From assembly GCA_963766365.1 (NCBI GenBank), contig CAVXZK010000006.1, positions 496,001 through 560,000 of the forward strand: a stretch of 64,000 bases of DNA, in the 5' to 3' direction. The position numbers and the translations under genes are program-made. Each line of letters begins with the position of its first letter. Positions within the stretch are counted from its first letter, which is position 1. Source of the stretch: JALORV01 sp963766365. Lineage in GTDB: Bacteria > Pseudomonadota > Gammaproteobacteria > Burkholderiales > Burkholderiaceae_F. Below the pieces are notes generated by a model. It was not told the origin of the DNA and did not search any database. It saw only the letters and a program-made list of their open reading frames with translations. This document shows positions 17,413-24,986 of the stretch, one piece after another.

Positions 17413-18912
17413 ATGTCGCGCTTGATCCGCCTGACCACGACTACCTCGCGCCTCCTCGCGAGGTGGCTCTGGCGCGGCTTCCTCGCCGTGACGTTCCTCT
17501 GCCTGGCGGTTGCTCTCGGATTCACGCTGTATGCGGTCGGCGCCCTGCCCCCGCTGCAGCCCTGGCACACCGAGCGGCTGCACGAGGAATTCTCGGCATG
17601 GAAGCACGCGGACCTCGACTTCGAGGGCTACCTGCAGCTGGAGCAGCGACTGTTCGAGGAACTTCGCGCGAAGGTAGCGGCGTGGCCGCGGGACGAGGCG
17701 TTCGTGCACAGCCGCTTCAATCCGGACGGCGTGCTGAAACGTCTCGCCGCCGGCTCGCCCCACAACCGGTCGTTCCGGCTGAAGGTCGATGCCCCGGTCG
17801 GCGCCGCGCTGCTGATCCACGGTCTAACCGACTCCCCGTACTCGATGAAGGCGCTGGCGGAGTCGCTGCACGCGCGCGGCATCGACGTCACGGTGGTGCG
17901 TCTGCCGGGCCACGGCACGCTGCCGTCGATGATGACCGAGATGTCGTATCGCGACTGGACGACGGCAACGCGAATCGCAGTGCGCGCCGCTGCCGCCCGG
18001 GCACCGGCTGGCACGCCGTTCTACATCGGCGGGTACTCCACCGGCGGGACGCTGGCACTGCTGCATGCGCTCGATAGCCTGGACGACAGCTCGCTGCCCC
18101 GCCCCGATCGCGTGCTGCTTGTCTCGCCGGCCATCCAACTGACGCGCGTGGCCGCCCTCGCCAACATCATCGACATCGCGAGCATCGTGCCCGTGCCGGT
18201 GCTGGAAAAGGTCCGTTGGCAGGAGGTGGTCGCGGAGTTCGATCCCTACAAGTTCAACTCGTTTCCGGTCAATGCTTCGCGGCAGGTCAATCGCGCCACC
18301 CGGGAGCTGCAGCGCACGCTCGCGCGCGCCCGCGAAAGCGGCCGCATCGCACAGATGCCGCCGGTCACCGCCTGGCAGTCCGCGGTGGACTCAACGGTCG
18401 GGGCCAGCGGTACCGTTGATGTGCTGTTCGCGGCACTGCAGGGCCCGCAGCATCGTCTGGTGCTGTTCGACGTCAACCGCAGCGAGGCATTCCGCAGCGT
18501 GCAGCGGCCGGGGGCGCGGGCACTGATCGAACGCGCCGCCCGGGAAGCACACTCGTACACGCTGGACCTCGTGACCAACGTCGACCGGCAGCAGGAGCAA
18601 ATTGTCGTACACCGCCTCGCGCCCGACGGAGTGCGGCAGGAACGGGCGACCGGGCTCGCCTGGCCACGCGACCTTGTCTCGGTCGGCCACGTCGCGCTGC
18701 CGTTTCCACCCGACGATCCGGTGTACGGTTTCCGTCCGGGCAGTGGGCGCGATGGCATCCCGAGCATCGGCTCGTGGCTGCTGCGCGGGGAGTCCGGCGC
18801 CACGACGATTTCGCTCGGCTCGCTGACGCGCCCGCGCAGCAACCCGTTCTGGTCGCTGATCGACCAGGAGATCAGCGAGTACGTCACCGCCGATCGCGTC
18901 AAGGCACGCTAG
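17413..18912 (+). CDS. Membrane-anchored alpha/beta hydrolase (serine lipase/esterase type)
   Basis: A 499-residue protein with one N-terminal transmembrane segment (LWRGFLAVTFLCLAVALGF, about residues 18-36) and a periplasmic or cytosolic hydrolase domain. The oxyanion motif LLIHGLTDSPYSM is followed by the nucleophile elbow IGGYSTGG with Ser209. The candidate catalytic His is in SVGHVALPFP near residue 425. The distal part is longer than in monoglyceride-lipase relatives. ATG 17413 was preferred to TTG 17401. Substrate unknown; a lipid or ester is likely. Confidence 0.75.
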   Translation: MSRLIRLTTTTSRLLARWLWRGFLAVTFLCLAVALGFTLYAVGALPPLQPWHTERLHEEFSAWKHADLDFEGYLQLEQRLFEELRAKVAAWPRDEAFVHSRFNPDGVLKRLAAGSPHNRSFRLKVDAPVGAALLIHGLTDSPYSMKALAESLHARGIDVTVVRLPGHGTLPSMMTEMSYRDWTTATRIAVRAAAARAPAGTPFYIGGYSTGGTLALLHALDSLDDSSLPRPDRVLLVSPAIQLTRVAALANIIDIASIVPVPVLEKVRWQEVVAEFDPYKFNSFPVNASRQVNRATRELQRTLARARESGRIAQMPPVTAWQSAVDSTVGASGTVDVLFAALQGPQHRLVLFDVNRSEAFRSVQRPGARALIERAAREAHSYTLDLVTNVDRQQEQIVVHRLAPDGVRQERATGLAWPRDLVSVGHVALPFPPDDPVYGFRPGSGRDGIPSIGSWLLRGESGATTISLGSLTRPRSNPFWSLIDQEISEYVTADRVKAR

Positions 18913-19507
18913 GGTCGCGCGCCGTCCGTGTCCGTGCCAGGGAGAGCGCACGCCGGCCCCAGATCCAGACATACTGCAGGCCCGACGTGACGACGCTGAG
19001 AAACACCGCCGCGAACAGCAGCGGCAGCATGGCACGGTCGTCCACCAGCGCAGCGGCATCGGCGATCACCGCGGCAAGCATGACGAACTCCAGAGCGGTG
19101 TTGAGCTTCGAGAGCCACGTCGGCGCCATCTCGACATGTCCGAACAGCCGGTGGTAGGCGACAGCACCGCCCACGATGGCGACGTCGCGCAGCACGATCG
19201 CAGTCGCCAGCCAGACGGGAAGCAACCCCTGCCACGCCAGCAGCAACGTCACGGTCAGCATCGTCAGCTTGTCGGCGACCGGGTCGGCGATCGCACCGAA
19301 GCGCGACCGCGCGTTGAAGCGACGCGCGATCTGCCCGTCGACAAGATCGCTCAGCGCCGACGCGACCAGCATCCAGAAAGCCTCGACATAGCGTTCCTGC
19401 AGCAGCAATGCGCCGATCACCGGGATCAGCAGCCCGCGCACGACGGTGATCACGTTGGGCACGTGCCGCAGCGCGCGGCCGACGGCAAACTCAGAGGCGG
19501 GCGACAT
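18899..19507 (-). CDS. CDP-alcohol phosphatidyltransferase family protein
   Basis: A 202-residue multi-helix membrane enzyme. The family motif D-x2-D-G-x2-A-R-x8-G-x3-D-x3-D is complete in DLVDGQIARRFNARSRFG followed by AIADPVADK. It transfers a phosphoalcohol from CDP-activated lipid, as in PgsA or cardiolipin synthase relatives; the acceptor cannot be assigned. I chose ATG at 19507 because upstream in-frame residues are Arg-rich and overlap the neighbouring gene. Its start overlaps the end of the aldo/keto reductase gene by 17 bases, so the two are probably co-expressed. Its 3' end overlaps the converging hydrolase gene by 14 bases. Confidence 0.85.
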   Translation of the reverse strand: MSPASEFAVGRALRHVPNVITVVRGLLIPVIGALLLQERYVEAFWMLVASALSDLVDGQIARRFNARSRFGAIADPVADKLTMLTVTLLLAWQGLLPVWLATAIVLRDVAIVGGAVAYHRLFGHVEMAPTWLSKLNTALEFVMLAAVIADAAALVDDRAMLPLLFAAVFLSVVTSGLQYVWIWGRRALSLARTRTARDPSVP

Positions 19508-20411
19508 GATCGGCAATGGTCCGCCGCAATGCTGCATCCGGCAAGCGGCCGTGCGCGGCAGCGATGTTCTCGCGCATGTGCTCCGGGTTCGTCGTCGCCG
19601 GAATGGCGCAGGTGACCGCCGGGTGCGAGACAATCCACTTCAGGCAGACCTGCCCCCAGCTCTTGCAGTCGATCTCGGCTGCCCAGCCGGGCAGCGGCAA
19701 CGCGCTCAATCGATCCACCAGCGCACCGCCATCAAATGGCCGGTTGATGATCACCGCGGCGCCGCGCTCGGCCGCCAGCGGCAGCAATCGCGCCTCGACG
19801 CTGCGATCGGCAAGGCTGTAGGTGAACTGCACGAAATCGAAATCCACGCGCTGCAGCGCCTGCTCGAGCGCGGCATGGCGACGCCCGTGCGAGGTCGTGA
19901 TGCCGATGTAGCGAACGCGCCCCTCGGCCTTCCACTTCGTCAACGTGGCGAAGTGCGTCTCCCAGTCGACCATGTTGTGGATCTGCATCAGATCGAAGCG
20001 CGGCAGGCGCCAGAGTGCGAGCGACTGGTTCATCTGGTCAATGCCCGCCGCCCGCCCGCTGGTCCAGACTTTGGTGGCCGAGAACGTCGTAGACGCTCGG
20101 CCCAGTTGTGCCACCAGTTCCCCGACCACCGCCTCGGCGCGGCCATACATCGGGCTCGAGTCGATCAGGCGGCCGCCGCCAGCGTAGAAGGCCTCCAGCA
20201 CCTGGCGGCGCCGCGCCAGGTCGAAGCGACTGGCTCCGATGTCGAAGGTCAACCAGGTACCGAGGCCGACGACCGGCAGCCGTTCCCCGGTCCGCGGGAT
20301 AGGGCGCTGGTTGAGCGAATTCGCCTGCGCAGCAGACGGCCACAGCGCCGTCCCAGCCAGGCAGAGGGCCGAGCCGGCGACCACGCGGCGGCGGTCCTGA
20401 TCAATGACCAT
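19491..20411 (-). CDS. Tat-exported aldo/keto reductase
   Basis: A 306-residue protein (start at 20411; an upstream Met at 20444 is possible). A twin-arginine-like leader DRRRVVAGSALCLAGTALW ends before SAAQA. The aldo/keto reductase barrel follows, with LPVVGLGTW, Asp and Tyr in LIDSSPMYG, Lys in FSATKVWTS and His in LMQIHNMVDW. The tetrad appears complete. A Tat signal suggests folding with NADPH or another cofactor before export, which is seen in a minority of the family. Its substrate is unknown. Confidence 0.8.
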   Translation of the reverse strand: MVIDQDRRRVVAGSALCLAGTALWPSAAQANSLNQRPIPRTGERLPVVGLGTWLTFDIGASRFDLARRRQVLEAFYAGGGRLIDSSPMYGRAEAVVGELVAQLGRASTTFSATKVWTSGRAAGIDQMNQSLALWRLPRFDLMQIHNMVDWETHFATLTKWKAEGRVRYIGITTSHGRRHAALEQALQRVDFDFVQFTYSLADRSVEARLLPLAAERGAAVIINRPFDGGALVDRLSALPLPGWAAEIDCKSWGQVCLKWIVSHPAVTCAIPATTNPEHMRENIAAAHGRLPDAALRRTIADHVARL

Positions 20412-20620
20412 CGCGATCTCTATCACCTGACGGCGACGCCGCATGGGCAGCGCAGCACGGCCGCCGGGCGGGCCGCGGCCCGTCGCGACGCAAGTGCCTG
20501 CACACGTAGGCGCGCATGGTCGGATTTGGCGGCGAGAGCACGGCGGTCATGTCGTCACGCATTCTGCCAGTGCACAGAGTCCGTCCCGGGTCATAGAATC
20601 CTCGGCTCTGGAGGTTCGAC

Positions 20621-21049
20621 GTGAGCCCTGACCTGAAGCCCGGGATCAGCTATGTCTTCGACTACACGGTCCCGGACAGCAAGACGGTGCCGCGCCTGTA
20701 CCCGGAGTGGCGCGAGTTCGGCGAGATGCCGGAGGTGTTCGCGACCGGCTTTCTCGTCGGCCTGATGGAAGGCGCGTGCCAGCTGGCGATCAAGCCGTAT
20801 CTCGATTGGCCGCGCGAGCAGTCGCTCGGTACGCATGTGAGCTTTTCGCATCTGGCCGCGACGCCGCCGGGACTGACGGTGCGCGTGCGCTGCGAGGTCA
20901 TCGCGGTCGAGGGACGCAAGGTGCGCTTTCAGGCCAGCGCGCACGACGGCCATGACCTGATCTCCGAGGGCACGCACGAGCGCTTCATCATCGACGTCGC
21001 GCGCTTCAACGAGAAGCTTTCCGCCAAGCGGCGTGCGGCGGGGCACTGA
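20621..21049 (+). CDS. Hotdog-fold thioesterase, fluoroacetyl-CoA thioesterase-like
   Basis: A 142-residue single hotdog domain. It has the FATGFLVGLMEGACQLAI helix and SLGTHVSFSHLAATPPG strand typical of the FlK-like thioesterase family (PF22636-type), which hydrolyse short acyl-CoA. In FlK proper the catalytic residues are Thr, Glu and His; Glu is present in GLMEGAC and His in SLGTHVSF. It starts at GTG 20621 with GGAGG just upstream. It leads an operon with two PNPOx-fold genes. Substrate unknown. Confidence 0.75.
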   Translation: MSPDLKPGISYVFDYTVPDSKTVPRLYPEWREFGEMPEVFATGFLVGLMEGACQLAIKPYLDWPREQSLGTHVSFSHLAATPPGLTVRVRCEVIAVEGRKVRFQASAHDGHDLISEGTHERFIIDVARFNEKLSAKRRAAGH

Positions 21050-21051
21050 CG

Positions 21052-21543
21052 ATGGGCGAACCCGTCCTCGACAGTCGGGTGCTGGAATTCCTGCAGCATC
21101 GCGTCCTGGTCTCGGTGGCTTCGCGCAGTGCCGGGCACGTTCCGTCGCTGGTCCGCTGCGTCGGCTTCCGCGTGCATGAACAGCCGCAGCGCCTGACGGT
21201 ATTCGTGCGCACGCGCTACTCGGAGCGCGTGCTCGACGACATCCAGGCCACCGGCCTCGTCGCGGTGGTCTTCAGCGAGCCGAGCACCCACCGGACGCTG
21301 CAGGTCAAGGGCACCGACGCCGTCGCCGGTCCCCTGCAGGAAGGCGACTGGCCGAATATCGGCATGCACATCGAAGCGGCGGTCGCGGAGCTCGGTCCGC
21401 TGGGTTATCAGGAGCGCTGGGTCCGGACCGTGTTCGAGGCCACACCGGCGCAGGTGCAGGCGGTGCGCTTCACACCCTCGAGTGCGTTTGCCCAGACGCC
21501 GGGCCCGCGGGCCGGCGCGCCGCTCGCCGGGACGCAGCCATGA
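21052..21543 (+). CDS. Pyridoxamine 5'-phosphate oxidase-fold protein, probable flavin- or heme-binding
   Basis: A 163-residue protein with the split-barrel PNPOx pattern: N-terminal helix LEFLQHRVLVSVASRS, strands with RCVGFRVHEQPQRLTVFV, then VAVVFSEPSTHRTLQVKG. There is no full PdxH motif, so it is not the vitamin B6 enzyme. Relatives bind FMN, F420 or heme. It starts 2 bp after the thioesterase stop, and its stop overlaps the start of the next gene by four bases (ATGA), so expression is coupled. Confidence 0.7.
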   Translation: MGEPVLDSRVLEFLQHRVLVSVASRSAGHVPSLVRCVGFRVHEQPQRLTVFVRTRYSERVLDDIQATGLVAVVFSEPSTHRTLQVKGTDAVAGPLQEGDWPNIGMHIEAAVAELGPLGYQERWVRTVFEATPAQVQAVRFTPSSAFAQTPGPRAGAPLAGTQP

Positions 21544-22940
21544 GTCGGCCGCGTGCCGCGGAGGGCGGGCCCGACGTCGCGCGCGACGGTCGGTCGCTGA
21601 CCGGACCGCCGCTCGACGCGATCCGCGCCTGCCTCGAGGGCATCGTGCCGAGCCTGGTGGCGACCTGCGGCGCGGACGGCGCACCGAACCTGACCTACGT
21701 CTCGCATGTGCATTACGTCGACCGCACGCACGTCGCGCTATCGTTCCAGTTCTTCAACAAGACGCGCGCCAACATCCTGGTCAATCCGCGCGCCACGGTG
21801 TTCCTGATCGATCCGCACACGGCCGGGCGCTACGTGCTGCACGTCCGCTACCTGCGTACCGAAGCGGCGGGCGCGCTGTTCGAGCGCATGAAGGCCTACC
21901 TGGCGGGCATCGCGTCGCATACGGGCATGGCGGGCGTGTTCAAGCTGCAGGGTGCCGACGTGTACGAAGTGCGCGACATCGAGCACCTTCCGGGGCCGGA
22001 ACTGCCGCCGCCGGCGGCGCGCGGCGGCCTGCTCGCTGCCGTGCGATCGGTATCTTCGTTGCTCGCCGCGGCGACGGACCTGCACACCGTGCTCGATGAA
22101 GTGCTGGCGATCCTCGAAGCCGACATGGGCATCGCGCACTCGATGGTGCTGCTGATCGAGCGCAGCCGCGAGCGCCTGTACACCGTGGCCAGCCGCGGCT
22201 ATGCGGCCTCGGGCGTGGGCTCGGAGATTCCGCTGGGCCAGGGAATCATCGGCGTGGCAGCGCGCGAAGGCGCCGCAATACGCATCTCGCATGGCACGAG
22301 CGAATACGCCTACAGCCGGACGATCCGCGAGCGCGCCGCACGCGATGGCCTGACGGATCTGCTGGAAACGGAGATTCCGCTGCCCGGATTGCCGAGTCCC
22401 GGATCGCAGGTGGCGGTGCCGCTGCGGGTCGGTGGCTGCGCCGTGGGTGTGCTGTTCGTCGAGAGCTCGGAAGATGCCCGCTTCAACTGGGAGGACGAAG
22501 ACGCGCTGGTCGCAATCGCGGCACAACTCGGCACGACCATCGCACTGCTGCAGCAGGCAGCCGATGTTTCCGACGAGGCGGCACCCGCCGTGCAGCGCGC
22601 CGAGACGCCGCGCGGCGCATCGCTCACCGTGCGCCACTACGCGGTGGACAATTCGGTGTTCGTCGGCGATGACTACCTGATCAAGGGAGTCGCCGGCGCG
22701 ATCTTCCGCAAGCTCGTACGCGACTTCGTCGAGCAGGGCCGTACCGATTTCACCAACCGCGAGTTGCGCCTCGATCCATCGATCCGCCTGCCTGACATCA
22801 CCGACAACCTCGAGGCGCGGCTGATCCTGCTGGTTCGCCGCCTGCAGGAGCGCGGTGCCGATATCCGCATCGAGAAGACCGGGCGCGGCCGCTTCCATCT
22901 CGCCGTCGAACGGCCGCTGACGCTGGTCGAGGCCGGCTAG
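21540..22940 (+). CDS. PNPOx-GAF sensor protein with C-terminal winged-helix-like region
   Basis: A 466-residue multidomain protein. Residues about 25-150 form a PNPOx split barrel (PSLVATCGADGAPNLTYVSH). About 175-345 is a GAF domain (TDLHTVLDEVLAILEADMG, then PLGQGIIGVAAREG and VAVPLRVGGCAVGVLFVES). About 365-460 is a conserved tail with KGVAGAIFRKLVRDFVE, TNRELRLDP and EKTGRGRFHLAV, resembling a winged helix. It looks like a cytosolic redox or small-molecule sensor. No enzymatic output domain is present. Its stop overlaps the stop of the converging hemerythrin gene. Confidence 0.72.
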   Translation: MSRPRAAEGGPDVARDGRSLTGPPLDAIRACLEGIVPSLVATCGADGAPNLTYVSHVHYVDRTHVALSFQFFNKTRANILVNPRATVFLIDPHTAGRYVLHVRYLRTEAAGALFERMKAYLAGIASHTGMAGVFKLQGADVYEVRDIEHLPGPELPPPAARGGLLAAVRSVSSLLAAATDLHTVLDEVLAILEADMGIAHSMVLLIERSRERLYTVASRGYAASGVGSEIPLGQGIIGVAAREGAAIRISHGTSEYAYSRTIRERAARDGLTDLLETEIPLPGLPSPGSQVAVPLRVGGCAVGVLFVESSEDARFNWEDEDALVAIAAQLGTTIALLQQAADVSDEAAPAVQRAETPRGASLTVRHYAVDNSVFVGDDYLIKGVAGAIFRKLVRDFVEQGRTDFTNRELRLDPSIRLPDITDNLEARLILLVRRLQERGADIRIEKTGRGRFHLAVERPLTLVEAG

Positions 22941-23671
22941 GCGGCCAGCGCGACGCGAACCTCAGCCGGGGCAACACGCGGCGGCGATGACTCCTGCGGC
23001 ATCGGTCCGATCGCTGCGCCCAGCTTCGCCCAGTCGCGCGCATCCAGGTACGGTCGAACGATGTCGAGCATGGCCGCGAACACCGGTGCCGGCGCGGACT
23101 GCCGCATGCCGCCGAGGATGGCGGCGCGTTCGGGTGCGCTGCTCGCCGGGATCATCCAGCGCATCGCGACCGCCATCGCCGCAGGCTTCACCGCGGCCAC
23201 TACGCGCTGATGCACTTCGAGAATCTCCTGCTCGCTGTAGCAGGCCACGAGCGCCGCGTGGTTCTCCGTTTCCTCCACGTGCATATGTTCGAAGTTTTCC
23301 GCGACGAAGAGCGCCAGTTGCCGGTAGAGACGCAGTGCCGCCACGGGCCGCTCCTGCTCCGGGCTGCGCTCGAGGATGCGCAACGAGCTTTCCAGCAGAT
23401 CGAAGGTCTCCAGATGCTGCTCGTGTTCGGCGTGCGACTCGCTGCTGGCTCCGGCGCGGCGCGCCTCGAGCACCGGATGGATCAATTCCTCTTCGTGGTG
23501 CAGGTGGTCGCGCGCGAAGGCGATCATCTGGCGAACAGCATCCGCTGTCATCCGGATCTCAGCAGGATCGGTCGGATCAAGACGACCCACCCGCACCAGG
23601 ACTTCGGACATGCAGGCACGCAGGCCCTTGTGGATCTGCGTGTAGAGATTGAAGCGTTCGGTGCCGGACAT
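22937..23671 (-). CDS. Hemerythrin-like di-iron protein
   Basis: A 244-residue protein with hemerythrin ligand spacing: His14 (TQIHKGLR), HLHHEEELIHP around residues 55-65, HAEHEQHLE near 80-88 and HMHVEETENH near 128-137. The domain fills the first 165 residues; the tail, ending SPPRVAPAEVRVALAA, is unassigned. Such proteins bind O2 or NO, or protect Fe-S enzymes. It converges on the PNPOx-GAF gene with a four-base overlap. That neighbour suggests joint involvement in O2/NO response, which is inference. Confidence 0.8.
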   Translation of the reverse strand: MSGTERFNLYTQIHKGLRACMSEVLVRVGRLDPTDPAEIRMTADAVRQMIAFARDHLHHEEELIHPVLEARRAGASSESHAEHEQHLETFDLLESSLRILERSPEQERPVAALRLYRQLALFVAENFEHMHVEETENHAALVACYSEQEILEVHQRVVAAVKPAAMAVAMRWMIPASSAPERAAILGGMRQSAPAPVFAAMLDIVRPYLDARDWAKLGAAIGPMPQESSPPRVAPAEVRVALAA

Positions 23672-23817
23672 TCTTAACTCCCTCAGTTGACGTTGCGGTT
23701 AGGACACGACTGTAGGCAACCGCCGCCGGCTGCGTCGCTAAATCGTCGTTAACTCGACCCTAAGAGTTTCCTAAGCCCCCGGCGGAGGCGCGGTTGCTGC
23801 ATGCGAAAATCGAACGC

Positions 23818-24018
23818 ATGCCTCAACCAATCCCGGCAGCTCTCGACGGATCACCGGTGCCGTCGCCGTGCGTGTCGATATGCCAGATGAACGCGCACAG
23901 CGGGCTGTGCGGCGGTTGCCTGCGCACGATCGAAGAGATCGCAAGCTGGAGCCGCTATTCCGAAGCGGAAAAGCGGGCGGTCTGGGCGCGCCTCGTCGAA
24001 CGCCGGGCACAGGGCTGA
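23818..24018 (+). CDS. DUF1289 small Cys-rich protein
   Basis: A 66-residue protein with the DUF1289 pattern SPCVSICQMN, GLCGGCLRTIEEIASW, giving four Cys that likely bind a metal or Fe-S cluster. ATG 23818 was preferred to TTG 23794. Function of the family is unknown. It runs in the same direction as the MBL hydrolase that follows after 15 bp. Confidence 0.8.
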   Translation: MPQPIPAALDGSPVPSPCVSICQMNAHSGLCGGCLRTIEEIASWSRYSEAEKRAVWARLVERRAQG

Positions 24019-24033
24019 CATACAGCCAGCGCG

Positions 24034-24984
24034 ATGACAACGCCACACCCGTCTGCCGCGCTTCCGCCGACCTTGCATGTGTTGGAGCGCGGCTGGCTGT
24101 CGTCGAACAACATCCTGTTCATCGACGACGCAGAGAGCGCGTCCCTGGTCGACACCGGATACGTCAGCCACCGTGTGCAGACGCTCGGGCTCGTCCGAAG
24201 CCGGTTGGACGGGCGGCGCCTGACGCGCATCTTCAACACCCATCTGCATTCCGACCACTGCGGCGGCAATGCCTATCTGCGGCAGGAGACCGGAGCGCGC
24301 ATTGCGATCCCGCCGGGGCTCGCGAGGGCCGTGGCACGCTGGGACGAGGACGAGCTGACGTTCCGCGCGACCGGGCAGCAATGCGACCGCTTCGGCTATG
24401 ACGTGCTGATCGAGCCGGGCGCCACGCTGCGCCTCGGTGAACGCGACTGGCAGGCGCTGGCCGCGCCCGGGCACGACCCGCACTCCATCATGCTGTGGAA
24501 CGCGGATGACCGGGTGCTCATCTCCGCCGATGCGCTGTGGCAGCACGGCTTCGGCGGCATCTTCCCGGAGATCGAGGGCGAGTCAGGATTCGCCGAGCAG
24601 GCTGCGATGCTCGACCTGATCGAGCGCCTTCAGCCCCGCGTTGTCATTCCGGGGCACGGCGCGCCGTTTACCGACGTGGATGCTGCGCTGGGTCGCGCGC
24701 GCCAGCGGCTGGCGGCACTGTCTGCGGACCCGGCGCGCAATGCGCGCCAGGTCGCCAAGGCGCTGATCAAGTTCTACCTGCTCGACGTGCGCTCGGTGCC
24801 CCTCGATCGTCTGGTGCAGCATCTGCGCAGCGCGCGCTATTTCCTGGTCATCAACGAGCGCTACTTCCGGCGACCGTTCGACCAGCTGATCGAACAGATC
24901 GTGCGCGAACTGGCGGCGGTCGGTGCGGCGGAGTTGAACGACGGCGTGGTCGCCAATCGCGACCACGTCACCGCGGCGGAGTAG
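24034..24984 (+). CDS. MBL-fold metallo-hydrolase
   Basis: A 316-residue metallo-beta-lactamase-fold protein with the metal motif NTHLHSDHCGG (HxHxDH), a second ligand in APGHDPHS, Asp in LISADALW, and a terminal His in VIPGHGAPF. It has about 80 extra C-terminal residues that are mostly helical. The fold covers thiolesterases, glyoxalase II and others; the substrate here cannot be named. Its stop is 2 bp from the stop of the converging protease gene. Confidence 0.82.
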   Translation: MTTPHPSAALPPTLHVLERGWLSSNNILFIDDAESASLVDTGYVSHRVQTLGLVRSRLDGRRLTRIFNTHLHSDHCGGNAYLRQETGARIAIPPGLARAVARWDEDELTFRATGQQCDRFGYDVLIEPGATLRLGERDWQALAAPGHDPHSIMLWNADDRVLISADALWQHGFGGIFPEIEGESGFAEQAAMLDLIERLQPRVVIPGHGAPFTDVDAALGRARQRLAALSADPARNARQVAKALIKFYLLDVRSVPLDRLVQHLRSARYFLVINERYFRRPFDQLIEQIVRELAAVGAAELNDGVVANRDHVTAAE

Positions 24985-24986
24985 AC

